From positions 62,001-126,000 of the forward strand of contig JAHBUW010000010.1 in the NCBI GenBank assembly GCA_019637875.1: DNA of 64,000 bases. Reading direction: 5' to 3'. This DNA is from Pseudobdellovibrionaceae bacterium. Its GTDB lineage: Bacteria; Bdellovibrionota; Bdellovibrionia; Bdellovibrionales; Bdellovibrionaceae. Position numbers and translations under genes: made by a program. The notes under the pieces were generated by a model. That model did no database searches, had not been told where the DNA came from, and saw only the letters and a program-made list of their open reading frames with translations. This document shows, piece after piece, positions 8,091 to 17,620 of this stretch (the stretch's first letter is position 1; the number at the start of each line of letters is the position of its first letter).

Positions 8091-11000
8091 ATGAAAAAGC
8101 AGTCTTTGCCCGGTTATATGTCCCAGCCCTCGATCTACAGCCAGCCCCCCGGCGGCTCCCGGACCGGACCAGAGTCTAGATCCGGCTCTAGCGACGTCTC
8201 GGGATTCGTGGCCTTCATTTGTGACGACGACCTTTGGACCGTGGGACTCGAAGGCGGACGCGCGCACCGGATCACGGCGAATCTCGGGGTCGTCGCCGAA
8301 CCCGCGATCTCTCCCGACGGCGAGCAGATCGCTTTTGCGGGAACCGACGGCGGAATCAAGGACATCTACCTGACCGACGCCGAGGGCGGATCCTCGCGGC
8401 GCCTGACTTATCTGGGAATTTCCAAACTCATCGGCTGGAAGGACGCGAATACGCTTCTGTACACCTCGGCGCATGAATCCACCAGCGCCCGGGTCGCCTA
8501 CATCTACGAGCTGGATCTGCGCTCGCTCGATTCGAAACGCCTACCGGTCGGCCCCGCGACCGACATTTCCTTCGGCTCGAAAGGCCGGATGGTTCTGGGA
8601 CGTCACTGTCGCGACTCGGCCCTCTGGAAGCGCTACAAAGGCGGTACCGCCGGCGTCTTCTGGGTGGGCGCGAAGGGCGGAAAATTCAGCCGCATCCTCG
8701 CGAACGTGACGTCGAACCTGACGAACCCCCACTGGATCGGCGAGCAGATCTATTTTCTGAGCGACATCGACGGCATCGCGCAAGTTTATCGCGTGAACGC
8801 CGACGGTAAAAATCTGAAGTGCCTGACGAATCACCGCGAGTTCTACGCGCGCAAACTCAACACCGACGGCCGCCTCTTGACCTATCAATCCGGGGGCGAT
8901 CTGTTCGTCGCGACTCTCGATGGTCGCAGCCGCAAGCTCGACATCCAAGTGAAGACCCCGGCCGTCCAAGCCGAGCCACGCTTCGAGGACGCCATCGACT
9001 ATCTGCAAGAGGTCGCGATCTCGCCCAAAGGCGAAGAGCTCACGATCATCGCCCGCGGCCATGGCTTTCGTTTGAAGCCTTGGTCGGAGGGCGTGACCGA
9101 ACTTTCCGCCGCCGATCCGCTCCGCAGCCGCTTGCCGGTCTACGTCCGCGATGGGCGTGAACTGGTCTTCGTCCGCTCGGATCATGTCGCCGCCGAAAGT
9201 TTACATCTGACCGATCTAAAAACCCGCGAGACGAAAACCATCTTCCCCGCCGTGAACTGGGGCAAGATCTGGGGACTGTCGAAAGTGCCCCACCGCAATC
9301 AGCTGGTGCTGGCGAACAACCGCAACCAGATCTTCCTGATCGACCTCGACAAGAACTCCCATCGCCAAATCGAGAGATCGAATTTCGGCCGCATGAGCGA
9401 GATCTCGTTCAGTCCCGACGGTAAGCTGCTCGCGTACACCTCGTTCTTGTCGTCCGAGCGCACGGGCATCCGCCTTTACGACATCGAGAACCAAGAGCTG
9501 CGCTGGCTGACGACGCCGATTCATTCGGATTGGTCCGGCAGTTTCGATCAGACGGGAAAGTATTTTTACTTTCTGAGCATTCGCGAGTTTTACCCGAACT
9601 ACAACGCGACCCACTTCGACCTCGGCTTCCCGTTCGCGGGACGCCCCTACGTCGTCACGCTTCGCCGCTCGACCGAAAGCCCTTTCCACCAGTTCCCCGA
9701 GGTCGACCAAACGAAAACCGCTTCGACCGACGACAAGGATTCGAAGAAAAAAACGGACGCCACTTACGCCGCCCAGAAACGCAAGGACGCGAAGACCAAG
9801 TCGCGCGCCACGCAAAAAGACGACGGCAAAAAAATCCCCGACGTCATCATCGATTGGGAAGGTTTGGACAACCGGATCGAGGCCCTGCCCGTGAAGATCG
9901 GTGGTTACCAACGCCTGGTGGGCCTGGAGAACAAGGTTCTTTACACCCGCGCGCGGATCAACCCCATCCGCGATTTCGCCATGCGGGTGACCGAGCCCGA
10001 TCCCGAACTGCTTCAGTACAGCTTCGACAAACAGAAAGAAGAGGTCTTCGCCCCCGCCGTTCGCGGCTTCGAAGTGAACGAGGACCGTTCGAAAATCTGT
10101 CTGCGCGTGAAGTACAAGCTGCGGCTGATCCCCACCCGCGAGATCCCGCGCGATGGCGGTGGACAAGACCGCCTGGATGGCTGGGTTTACACCGACCGTT
10201 TGCGCCTGCGGATCGATCCGCGCAACGAATGGAAACAAATGTACCGCGAAGCTTGGGAGCTGCAGAAAGAGCACTTCTGGGACGAAGGCATGAGCCGCAT
10301 CGATTGGGATCTGATTTACCGTCGCTACCTGCCGCTCGTCGACCGCGTCCGCACCCGCTCCGAGATGTCGGATCTGCTATGGGAAATGCAGGGCGAGCTG
10401 GGAACTTCGCACTGCTACGAATACATGGGAGACTACTTCCGCCGTCCGCCGATGAATCCGGTGGGCTACCTGGGCGGCGAATTCAAATTCAATCCCCATG
10501 ACAAGTGCTTCGATGTCGTGCGCCTGTATCCCGGCGACTCGTGGATCGAAGGCCACAGCTGTCCCCTGCTGGGGCCGAAAGCGGGCCTCAAACCCGGCGA
10601 CAAACTGATCGCCATCGACGGCTGGCGTTTGGCCGAACCCGGCGATCTGGGTTTCCGACTCCTGAACAAAGCGGGCGTCGAGGTCAATATCGAGATTCGC
10701 CGCAAAGGCGCCAAAGACACCGAGATCATCAGCGTGAAGACGCTCCGCCAGCAGGTCTCGTTGATTTACCGCGAGTGGGTGAACACGAATCGCGCCTACG
10801 TCCACAAAAAATCCGGCGGCAAGCTCGGCTACGTGCACATCCCGAACATGATGTCTTACGGATATTCCGAGTTCTACCGCGGTTTCCTCACCGAGCACGA
10901 TCACGACGGTCTCGTCGTCGACGTTCGCTACAACGGCGGCGGCCACATCTCGCAGCACATTTTGAAAGTGCTCGCGCAAAAAGTGATCGGCTACGATCAG

Positions 11001-11468
11001 TCGCGCTGGAACGGCGTCATGAAGTATCCGACCTACGCGGTGAACGGACCCGTGGTCGCATTGACGAACGAAAACGCGGGCTCGGACGGCGACATCTTCA
11101 GCCACTCGTTCAAGCTGATGAAGATCGGGCCGCTCATCGGCAAACGCACATGGGGCGGCGTCATCGGGATCAACGGACAGTACTCGCTCCGTGACGGCAC
11201 GACCACCACGCAGCCCGAGTACAGCTTCTGGTTCAAGGACGTCGGCTGGTCGGTGGAAAATCACGGCACCGAACCCGACATCGAAGTCGAGTTCCCGCCC
11301 GAGGCTTACGCCAAAGGCCAAGACCCACAGCTTGACCGTGCCATCGAAGAGGGCCTGAAGCTCGCCCGTCGTCAGCCCCCGCTGAAGGCCGATCTTAAAA
11401 AACGTCCCGACCTGCGCCTTCCCGCCCCGCCCATGGACGCGACCGCAACGAAAGCGAAACGCAAATGA
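8091..11468 (+). CDS. Tricorn-like protease (beta-propeller, PDZ, S41-type catalytic domain)
   Basis: About 1125 residues, close to archaeal tricorn (about 1070). Residues 40-520 contain repeated propeller strands (PAISPDGEQIAFAGTDGG, EISFSPDGKLLAYTSF). A Lys-rich linker (about 545-585) follows, then a C-terminal core with a PDZ-like segment (GLKPGDKLIAIDGWRL) and tail-specific-protease elements. By analogy with tricorn the catalytic residues are His774 (GTSHCYEY), Ser998-Asp999 (NAGSDGD) and Glu1056 (VENHGTEPD), all present. No signal peptide, so probably cytosolic, where tricorn trims oligopeptides. GTG 8088 and ATG 8091 are adjacent; GAGG lies 7-10 bases upstream. The stop overlaps the aldehyde dehydrogenase start (ATGA). 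Confidence 0.94.
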   Translation: MKKQSLPGYMSQPSIYSQPPGGSRTGPESRSGSSDVSGFVAFICDDDLWTVGLEGGRAHRITANLGVVAEPAISPDGEQIAFAGTDGGIKDIYLTDAEGGSSRRLTYLGISKLIGWKDANTLLYTSAHESTSARVAYIYELDLRSLDSKRLPVGPATDISFGSKGRMVLGRHCRDSALWKRYKGGTAGVFWVGAKGGKFSRILANVTSNLTNPHWIGEQIYFLSDIDGIAQVYRVNADGKNLKCLTNHREFYARKLNTDGRLLTYQSGGDLFVATLDGRSRKLDIQVKTPAVQAEPRFEDAIDYLQEVAISPKGEELTIIARGHGFRLKPWSEGVTELSAADPLRSRLPVYVRDGRELVFVRSDHVAAESLHLTDLKTRETKTIFPAVNWGKIWGLSKVPHRNQLVLANNRNQIFLIDLDKNSHRQIERSNFGRMSEISFSPDGKLLAYTSFLSSERTGIRLYDIENQELRWLTTPIHSDWSGSFDQTGKYFYFLSIREFYPNYNATHFDLGFPFAGRPYVVTLRRSTESPFHQFPEVDQTKTASTDDKDSKKKTDATYAAQKRKDAKTKSRATQKDDGKKIPDVIIDWEGLDNRIEALPVKIGGYQRLVGLENKVLYTRARINPIRDFAMRVTEPDPELLQYSFDKQKEEVFAPAVRGFEVNEDRSKICLRVKYKLRLIPTREIPRDGGGQDRLDGWVYTDRLRLRIDPRNEWKQMYREAWELQKEHFWDEGMSRIDWDLIYRRYLPLVDRVRTRSEMSDLLWEMQGELGTSHCYEYMGDYFRRPPMNPVGYLGGEFKFNPHDKCFDVVRLYPGDSWIEGHSCPLLGPKAGLKPGDKLIAIDGWRLAEPGDLGFRLLNKAGVEVNIEIRRKGAKDTEIISVKTLRQQVSLIYREWVNTNRAYVHKKSGGKLGYVHIPNMMSYGYSEFYRGFLTEHDHDGLVVDVRYNGGGHISQHILKVLAQKVIGYDQSRWNGVMKYPTYAVNGPVVALTNENAGSDGDIFSHSFKLMKIGPLIGKRTWGGVIGINGQYSLRDGTTTTQPEYSFWFKDVGWSVENHGTEPDIEVEFPPEAYAKGQDPQLDRAIEEGLKLARRQPPLKADLKKRPDLRLPAPPMDATATKAKRK

Positions 11469-12841
11469 CTCCCGTCACGGACATTCCCGCCCACATCGAA
11501 GCGGTGAAAAATGGCCGCGCCGCCGCCCGCAACAGCGATCTGCGCGCGCGCCTGAAGCTGCTCGAGACTTTCGAGAAGTCCCTTCTGGAACATCAAGAGG
11601 GTTTCGTCCGCGCCCTGGCGCAGGACTTCGCGAAGCCGCGCTTCGAAGCCCTCATGAGCGAGCTTTTCCCCGTCAAAGAAGAGATCAAAATCATCCGCGC
11701 GGAACTCGCCGATTGGATGCGCGACCAACGCGTGACCGGCAGTCCCTTTTTCCCGGGCGGCAAGTCCTACATCCGCCACGAAGGCAAGGGCACGATCCTC
11801 GTGATCGCCCCCTGGAACTATCCCGTGGCGCTGGCCCTCGTCCCCCTGGTGGGCGCGCTCGCGGCCGGCAACACGGTTTTACTGAAGCCCTCCGAGCTGA
11901 CGCCCGCGACTTCGAAGATGCTCGCGGAATTTTGCGCGAAGACCTTCCCCCCGCACTTGGTTCGCGTGGTCGAAGGCGGCGTGCCGCAGACCGAAGCGCT
12001 CTTGAAGCATGAGTTCGACCACATTTTCTTCACCGGATCGACCGCCGTTGGGAAAATCATCATGCGCGCCGCCGCCGAACACCTGACGCCCGTCACTCTT
12101 GAGCTCGGTGGCAAATCGCCGGCGATCGTCGCTCCCGACGCGGATTTACGTCACGCGGCCGAGCGGCTCCTCTGGGGGAAAAGCCTGAACGCGGGTCAGA
12201 CCTGCGTCGCCCCCGACTACGTTTGCGTCCCCGAAGCGAAACTCGCGGAATTCAAGAACCTGCTCGAGCAAGCCCGCGCGCAAATGCAACCCCGTCTGGA
12301 TGAGCAACCGCAGATCGTCACCGAACGTCACGCCAAACGCCTGAAAGACATGCGCGCGGAACTTCCCGACGTCGCGAACGTCGAAGAGGCCGATCCCCGT
12401 CGCGTGACCTTAGCGTTCCCCGCGAACCCTCCGGCGGATTCCAAAGTCATGCAGGAAGAGATCTTCGGCCCCTTGCTCCCGCTGGTGAGCTACCGCGATC
12501 TGGATGAGGTGTTCACCCGCATCGCGCAGGGCCCCCGTCCACTGGCGCTCTATGTCTTCGCGAAATCCCGCCGCACCCAAGAGCTCATTTTATCCAAAAC
12601 CAACTCGGGCGGCGTCTGCGTGAACGACACGCTTTTGCATTTGGGAAACCACCATCTGCCCTTCGGCGGCACCGGGTCCAGCGGCATGGGGAATTACCAC
12701 GGCGTCGCTTCGCTGCGTGCGTTCACGCATGAGCGCGCGGTCTTCAAACAAGGACCGCTGAAAATGCTTCCGCGCCTTCTGTCGCCGCCCTATACTGAAG
12801 GACGAAACCGTCTGATCGAAAAGATCCTACGCTGGATGTAA
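11465..12841 (+). CDS. NAD(P)-dependent aldehyde dehydrogenase (class 3-like)
   Basis: 458 residues, the short length typical of class 3 and fatty-aldehyde dehydrogenases. It has the Rossmann segment (VIAPWNYPVALALVPLV, FTGSTAVGK), general base Glu213 (LELGGKSPAIV) and catalytic Cys247 (NAGQTCVAPDY). It oxidises aldehydes to carboxylates. The C terminus (KMLPRLLSPPY region, then a basic tail) resembles enzymes that act on long-chain or coniferyl aldehydes. The ATG overlaps the tricorn stop by four bases, so the two are translationally coupled. Substrate specificity cannot be read from the sequence. Confidence 0.93.
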   Translation: MTPVTDIPAHIEAVKNGRAAARNSDLRARLKLLETFEKSLLEHQEGFVRALAQDFAKPRFEALMSELFPVKEEIKIIRAELADWMRDQRVTGSPFFPGGKSYIRHEGKGTILVIAPWNYPVALALVPLVGALAAGNTVLLKPSELTPATSKMLAEFCAKTFPPHLVRVVEGGVPQTEALLKHEFDHIFFTGSTAVGKIIMRAAAEHLTPVTLELGGKSPAIVAPDADLRHAAERLLWGKSLNAGQTCVAPDYVCVPEAKLAEFKNLLEQARAQMQPRLDEQPQIVTERHAKRLKDMRAELPDVANVEEADPRRVTLAFPANPPADSKVMQEEIFGPLLPLVSYRDLDEVFTRIAQGPRPLALYVFAKSRRTQELILSKTNSGGVCVNDTLLHLGNHHLPFGGTGSSGMGNYHGVASLRAFTHERAVFKQGPLKMLPRLLSPPYTEGRNRLIEKILRWM

Positions 12842-12850
12842 AGGAGTCGC

Positions 12851-13360
12851 ATGAGCCCCGTTTGGAAAGGTCTGATCATCCTCTCTTTGGTGATGAACTT
12901 CGCCCTCGTGATGCGTGTTTTCGTTTCCGGCACCGCGCCCACCGTCAGCTCCGAACCCGCCGCGCAAACGCAGACCCCGACGTCCTCGCCGACCACCCCG
13001 TCCGATCCGACGTTGCGCCACCATGAAATTCCCGTGGCCGTGGCGACCCCGCCCCCGCTTCAAGTCACCGATGACAACAGCTCGCTCGCGCGAAAGATCA
13101 AAGGTGAGCTCTTCCCCGAGATTCAAAACTCGGCCGCGAAGAATTTTCCCGGCCTTGAGGCCGAAAAGATCGACCTCACGAATGGACGCTTCGTCGTGTC
13201 CATGAAGACGGTGATCAATAGCCGCATCACTCGCGAGTCGGCACGCGGCTTAGTGATGAGCGTCATGCGGAGCTATACCGAGAAACATGCCGAGCTCAAA
13301 GGACGCTCCCCCATCGTGATTTTCCCCGGGGATCCCCCGTCGATGGGGCAATCCCTGTAA
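12851..13360 (+). CDS. Small membrane-anchored protein, unknown function
   Basis: 169 residues, start ATG with AAGGAGTCGC just upstream, 9 bases after the aldehyde dehydrogenase stop, so same operon. One N-terminal membrane segment (about 5-27), a Pro/Thr/Gln-rich linker (30-75) and a compact 90-residue C-terminal part with mixed alpha/beta pattern, presumably periplasmic. No family recognised. Its position as third gene behind the tricorn-like protease may be functional or incidental. Confidence 0.75.
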   Translation: MSPVWKGLIILSLVMNFALVMRVFVSGTAPTVSSEPAAQTQTPTSSPTTPSDPTLRHHEIPVAVATPPPLQVTDDNSSLARKIKGELFPEIQNSAAKNFPGLEAEKIDLTNGRFVVSMKTVINSRITRESARGLVMSVMRSYTEKHAELKGRSPIVIFPGDPPSMGQSL

Positions 13361-13476
13361 GTCTTTACAGAATTTGGTGAGATTTCCGGCAAGAAATTGC
13401 GATTGGCTCCACAAGAATTCCTGATTGGTCAGACGCCAAGGACGGCGATATGTTGGCCCCGATCCCTGGAGTTCCC

Positions 13477-13683
13477 ATGCGTAAGCCGTCTTCCGATTTT
13501 TTCGCCCGTCAATTTTTCTTGATCTGCGCGCTCATGATTAGCTTCTGCCTGGCCCATACCTTGATGGCGGGCAGTTTGTTTTCGTCGACTTCGCGCGCGG
13601 AGTTCGAGAAAAGCCGTGCCGAGCTGAATGCCCGCAAAGAAGCCGCGCTCAAACGCCCCGCGACCGGCCGCTGGCCGCTCTGA
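13477..13683 (+). CDS. Short single-span membrane protein, unknown function
   Basis: 68 residues. ATG at 13477 is preferred to one 27 bases upstream because CCTGGAGTTCCC precedes it. A single hydrophobic segment (about 10-35) is followed by a charged, helical tail (EFEKSRAELNARKEAALKR). No homologue recognised. The gene is convergent with the parvulin gene, 20 bases away. Confidence 0.55.
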   Translation: MRKPSSDFFARQFFLICALMISFCLAHTLMAGSLFSSTSRAEFEKSRAELNARKEAALKRPATGRWPL

Positions 13684-13703
13684 CGACTCGCGGGCCGCTT
13701 TAA

Positions 13704-14003
13704 TTAGGTCTCGGATTGTCCGACCACGGGCGCGGGATTGCGCCGAATCAAATGATACCCGAACCGGGTCCGTACCGGCCCCGAGATCTGCCCCACCGCC
13801 AAAGGCTCCAAGGCCTCGCGAAAATCGTCCACCAAACGTCGATCGTCCACGGCCCCCAAGTCCCCGCCCCGCGCGGACGAGGGACAACTGGAGTGTTTGC
13901 GCGCAAGCTCTTCGAAATCCGCGCCCTCTTGCAAGCGGCGCTCAAGATCCTCGGCTTGGTATTTCTGCGCGACCAAAATATGCGAAACGTGCACGATCGC
14001 CAT
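13704..14003 (-). CDS. Parvulin-type peptidyl-prolyl isomerase, cytoplasmic
   Basis: 99 residues forming a lone parvulin domain with family landmarks HVSHILV, ADFEELARKHSSCPS, GGDLG and FGYHLIR. It catalyses cis-trans isomerisation of peptidyl-prolyl bonds. No signal peptide and no chaperone arm, so like E. coli PpiC (93 residues). The start overlaps the hflX stop in a TGATG junction, so it is translated by coupling after HflX. Confidence 0.93.
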   Translation of the reverse strand: MAIVHVSHILVAQKYQAEDLERRLQEGADFEELARKHSSCPSSARGGDLGAVDDRRLVDDFREALEPLAVGQISGPVRTRFGYHLIRRNPAPVVGQSET

Positions 14004-15400
14004 CAGCTGAGTCCGTGTTTGGATTTAAAACGTTTCAAATCATCGGGGCTCACGCGCACCCGAAACAAAAACCCGTGCTCCGTATGCGTCTCACCTAAGA
14101 TGCGCATCTTCTGCCGGACTTCACCCACGGCGGAGTTCACCGTATAGGGAATCAGCAGATCGAAATCGCCCATCGCGCTCTCGAAATGGCGAATCAGACG
14201 ATCCCGGAAGCCCGCCACGTCGGCCGGATTCTTCGCGGAAAGAAACACCGCTTGCGGAAATTCTTGCTCGAGCGAGGCCCGCAACGCGGGATCCAAACGG
14301 TCCACCTTGTTCAGCACGAGCCACGATTCCAAGTTTTGCGCGCCGACCTCATCGAGGGTCCGGCGCGTGACTTCCAGCTGCGAACGGAAGCTCGGATCCG
14401 AAGAGTCGACCACGAACAAAAGAAGCGACGCGTGTTTCGCCTCATCCAGCGTGGATTTGAACGACGCGACCAGGTCATGGGGCAACTTCTTGATGAATCC
14501 GACGGTGTCGGAAATCAAAATCCGCGGCACCGATTCGGGATGCAGCTGACGAACCGTCGTATCGAGAGTCGCGAAGAGTTTGTCGGCGACCAGCACCTCG
14601 CTGCCGGTCAAAGCGCGCATCAATGACGACTTTCCGGCGTTCGTGTAGCCGACGAGGGCCACGGTGATCTCCTGCGCGCGACGGGTCCGGCGGTGATCTT
14701 GTTCGTCGCCGATGGCGTCAAGTTCTTCCTTCAGTTCCTTGATGCGGTCACGGATCCGCCGACGATCGAGCTCCACGCTGGTCTCGCCCGCGCCTTTCGC
14801 GCCCACTCCGCCGCCGCCGCGATCCTCGTTGCCACCGGTCTCGCGCACGCGCGGGGCCACGTAGGTCAGCCGCGCGATTTCGACCTGGAGCTTCGCGGCT
14901 TTGGTGCGCGCGTGGCGACTGAAGATCTCGATGATCACGCCCGTACGGTCGAGCACGTTCACGCCGAAGCATTTCTCTAAATTACGAAGCTGCGAGGGCG
15001 AAAGATCGCAGTCGACGATCACGACGTCCGCGCGCCCCGGCGCTTCGCCCTCGAGATAGTCGTCGGCCGTTTCGGGGGCCGAGTCTTCCAGCTCCTCTTC
15101 GTCTTCGTCGTCGTCCGGCGCGTTCTGGAATTTCAACGCCGCTTTGTGCTTTTTGCGGGTAAAGAGTTTGCCGACTTCACCGGCTCCGCCGGTCCAGCGC
15201 GCGATCTCTTTCAGTTTGCCGTCCCCCAGCACCGTGGCCGCGCGTTCACTGGGACGTTTTTGCCACGTCGAATGGACGACGTCGTACCCGAGCGTATCCA
15301 CCAGACGCGTCAGCTCGGCGAGCGAAGCCTGGACGTCGGTCTCGGAAACTCCGGGAAGTTGAAGGGCGACAAGGAGTGCGGACGGGCGAGGTTCATTCAT
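14003..15400 (-). CDS. hflX: HflX ribosome-associated GTPase
   Basis: 465 residues from ATG 15400; an upstream in-frame extension lacks typical sequence. The N-terminal HflX domain (about 8-230) includes a long acidic insertion (DDDEDEEELEDSAPE). The coiled region has the family Arg-rich segment (GETSVELDRRRIRDRI). The G domain shows G1 GYTNAGKSS, G3 DTVGFIKKLP and G4 NKVD. Known role: GTP-dependent splitting of stalled ribosomes, often under heat stress. The gene heads a two-gene unit with the parvulin. The acidic insertion of about 40 residues is longer than usual. Confidence 0.95.
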   Translation of the reverse strand: MNEPRPSALLVALQLPGVSETDVQASLAELTRLVDTLGYDVVHSTWQKRPSERAATVLGDGKLKEIARWTGGAGEVGKLFTRKKHKAALKFQNAPDDDEDEEELEDSAPETADDYLEGEAPGRADVVIVDCDLSPSQLRNLEKCFGVNVLDRTGVIIEIFSRHARTKAAKLQVEIARLTYVAPRVRETGGNEDRGGGGVGAKGAGETSVELDRRRIRDRIKELKEELDAIGDEQDHRRTRRAQEITVALVGYTNAGKSSLMRALTGSEVLVADKLFATLDTTVRQLHPESVPRILISDTVGFIKKLPHDLVASFKSTLDEAKHASLLLFVVDSSDPSFRSQLEVTRRTLDEVGAQNLESWLVLNKVDRLDPALRASLEQEFPQAVFLSAKNPADVAGFRDRLIRHFESAMGDFDLLIPYTVNSAVGEVRQKMRILGETHTEHGFLFRVRVSPDDLKRFKSKHGLS

Positions 15401-15504
15401 CGGGGCCCAGTCTGCCACAGCTCCCGCGCTTAGACCAGACTTCGGATGAGCCCACCGGGTTCCGGTCTTATGGGAGGGCCTCAAATATCCGAAAACCTAA
15501 AAGA

Positions 15505-17616
15505 ATGTCGCGGCTTTGGCACTGGTTTCCAATTGTGATGATCGCCGGAATCGGATGGTGGGTGGTGACGCCCGCGCCGTCCCGCCTTGCCCATTTCGAA
15601 GATCGCGTCGCCGCGAGCCTGCGCCACCCCGCTTTCGACCGCGAACGCGAAGCGAGTCCCGACACGCTCGTGCCTTTACCCGAGCAGTGGCGCGCGCGCG
15701 ATCCGATGCGCCCGAATCTTTGCCTGATCACGATCAACTCCGCCGACGAAGGCGAGATCTTTCGCGAAAAACTCAAAAGCCAGTTCAATATTTTCGAGCT
15801 TGCCGCGGGCGCACCGACGGGATTTCTGCGTCGCGCCTGCCAAGCGGGCATCGAGTGCGACATCCTGCTGGTCTCGGGTCACTTCGCCGGCAGTTTTTTC
15901 GGCACGAGTGCCTTCCGCCTCGGCACGAACGAACTGGAACTGGCCAGCTGCGACGCCGGTTGCCGCGGCCTCTTCCAGAAACCGAAAGAGGTCTTCCTTT
16001 TCGGCTGCAACACCCTAGCGACCAAACGCCCGGACCATCGCACCGCCGGTGAGTACGCGGACCTTTTGGTCTCGCACTACCAATTTTCGCGCGCCCAGGC
16101 CGAAGAGGTCGCGGCGTTTCGTTATTCCCCCATCGGCGGCGAGTTTGCTGGCCGCATGCGGACGATCTTCCCGCGCTCGCGCCTTTACGGCTACTCGGGC
16201 GTCGGGCCCACGGGCCCGCAAGTCCGGACGCGTTTGCAGAAGTACGTCGACGGTCTCGAAGATTACGGCGCTTATTTTCACGCCTTCGATCCCTTAAATG
16301 GAGAACCCAACAAAGCCCTACGCAAGCTCCTGAAGGGAACCGTCTTCACGGAAACCCGCGGCGCGGGAGAAAAAGCCGAAAGCCCCGTCTGCGTCCTGAA
16401 CGACAAACGCCGCACGTTGAGCGATCGTCTGGCGTGGATCAACGCCGTCTTCCGCGACGAGAACTCGCGCCTGCAGTACCTTCCCGTCATTGATAGCTGG
16501 TTGGAAAAACTCGAAGAGAATTTCGGCCGCGGCCTGCCGGACGCGGAGCAAGGGGTGCTGGACCGTCTTCAGCACGATGCGAACGCGAAGAAATCGGTCT
16601 TAAGTCAAATCGCACGTCCCGTACCGGGCCTCATCAGCACGCAGCTCGACATTTTGAATTTCGCGCGGCGGGTGGGTTGGGTCGGCGGGGACGACTACCA
16701 CGTTCACGGTCGACGACTTCTCGGCAAAAGTTTGAAGTACAATTTGGATCGCGCCGAGGCCGACATCATCTGCGCATGGGATGGACGTTTCGACCTCGCG
16801 CCCGATCAATTGCCCCCGCGTCCTTGGACCGAGCCGACCCTGAAAGCGCTTCGCTGCCTGGGCGTCCAAAACGCCGAGACGCTCAAACTCGTGGCGCAAG
16901 ATCTCGCGCGCCCCGAACTGGCTGGCCTGGCCGCCGAGATCATCGGGCGCAGCCGCAGCGAAGATCCCGCCGTCGTGGGACCGCTGCTGGCCCTTCTGGA
17001 CAGTTCCGACACGGTCGCGCCCATCCACGCCCTGCACTTCATCCAACGTCGCGGCACGACCGATCGCGCACTGATTCTAAAGATCGCCGAAATGGCGGGA
17101 CGCTTGCGCTCGATCGCGGGGGCGAAAGCGGTCGAAACGCTGACGACATTACAAGCCTTCGACAGTGAAATCCAAAATCGCCTGCTGAAGCTGCTCGAGG
17201 AACGCCCCTTCCCCGCCGTGGCCTCGGCGATCCGCGATTACCTGATCGCCACCCGCACGCCCAATCCCGAGGTGCACCGCACGCTCGCCGCTTTGATTGA
17301 AAGATCCGCGGATCCGCGCGTGGCGGGCTACATGGTCCAGGCGCTGGGTGAGCTGAAGCCTCAGGACGTTTCCATTCAGCTGCTGTTGGCGGAAGGCGCG
17401 AGCGAAATCGCGAACGACGAAACCCGCGCGCTTTTCATCGTGGCGCTGCGAAAAATCCGTCCGCAAAACGCCGAGGTTCAACGTAGAATCGCGAACGGAC
17501 TCGACCATGAATCCGCTCGCGCTCGCCGGGAGATCTATCAACTGTTGCAGGAACTGGCACCCACGGACCCCCGCCTCCGCTTTCGCTTATGGCGGGTGAA
17601 CCCCGAGTCCCCTTAA
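15505..17616 (+). CDS. Membrane-anchored protein with possible caspase/CHAT-like dyad and helical repeats
   Basis: 703 residues from ATG 15505, chosen because a signal anchor (about 6-22) follows directly; the ribosome site is weak. Residues about 70-230 contain DILLVSGHFAG (His126) and EVFLFGCNTLA (Cys168), each at the end of a hydrophobic strand 42 residues apart, as in clan CD peptidases such as caspase and CHAT domains. After a helical middle, residues about 430-690 form repeated helix pairs resembling HEAT repeats (VVGPLLALLDSSDTVAPIHA, LIERSADPRVAGYMVQALG). I do not recognise the whole protein. Inference: a periplasm-facing cysteine peptidase or its inactive relative using the repeats to bind a partner. 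It is divergent from hflX. Confidence 0.75.
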   Translation: MSRLWHWFPIVMIAGIGWWVVTPAPSRLAHFEDRVAASLRHPAFDREREASPDTLVPLPEQWRARDPMRPNLCLITINSADEGEIFREKLKSQFNIFELAAGAPTGFLRRACQAGIECDILLVSGHFAGSFFGTSAFRLGTNELELASCDAGCRGLFQKPKEVFLFGCNTLATKRPDHRTAGEYADLLVSHYQFSRAQAEEVAAFRYSPIGGEFAGRMRTIFPRSRLYGYSGVGPTGPQVRTRLQKYVDGLEDYGAYFHAFDPLNGEPNKALRKLLKGTVFTETRGAGEKAESPVCVLNDKRRTLSDRLAWINAVFRDENSRLQYLPVIDSWLEKLEENFGRGLPDAEQGVLDRLQHDANAKKSVLSQIARPVPGLISTQLDILNFARRVGWVGGDDYHVHGRRLLGKSLKYNLDRAEADIICAWDGRFDLAPDQLPPRPWTEPTLKALRCLGVQNAETLKLVAQDLARPELAGLAAEIIGRSRSEDPAVVGPLLALLDSSDTVAPIHALHFIQRRGTTDRALILKIAEMAGRLRSIAGAKAVETLTTLQAFDSEIQNRLLKLLEERPFPAVASAIRDYLIATRTPNPEVHRTLAALIERSADPRVAGYMVQALGELKPQDVSIQLLLAEGASEIANDETRALFIVALRKIRPQNAEVQRRIANGLDHESARARREIYQLLQELAPTDPRLRFRLWRVNPESP

Positions 17617-17620
17617 GCCA

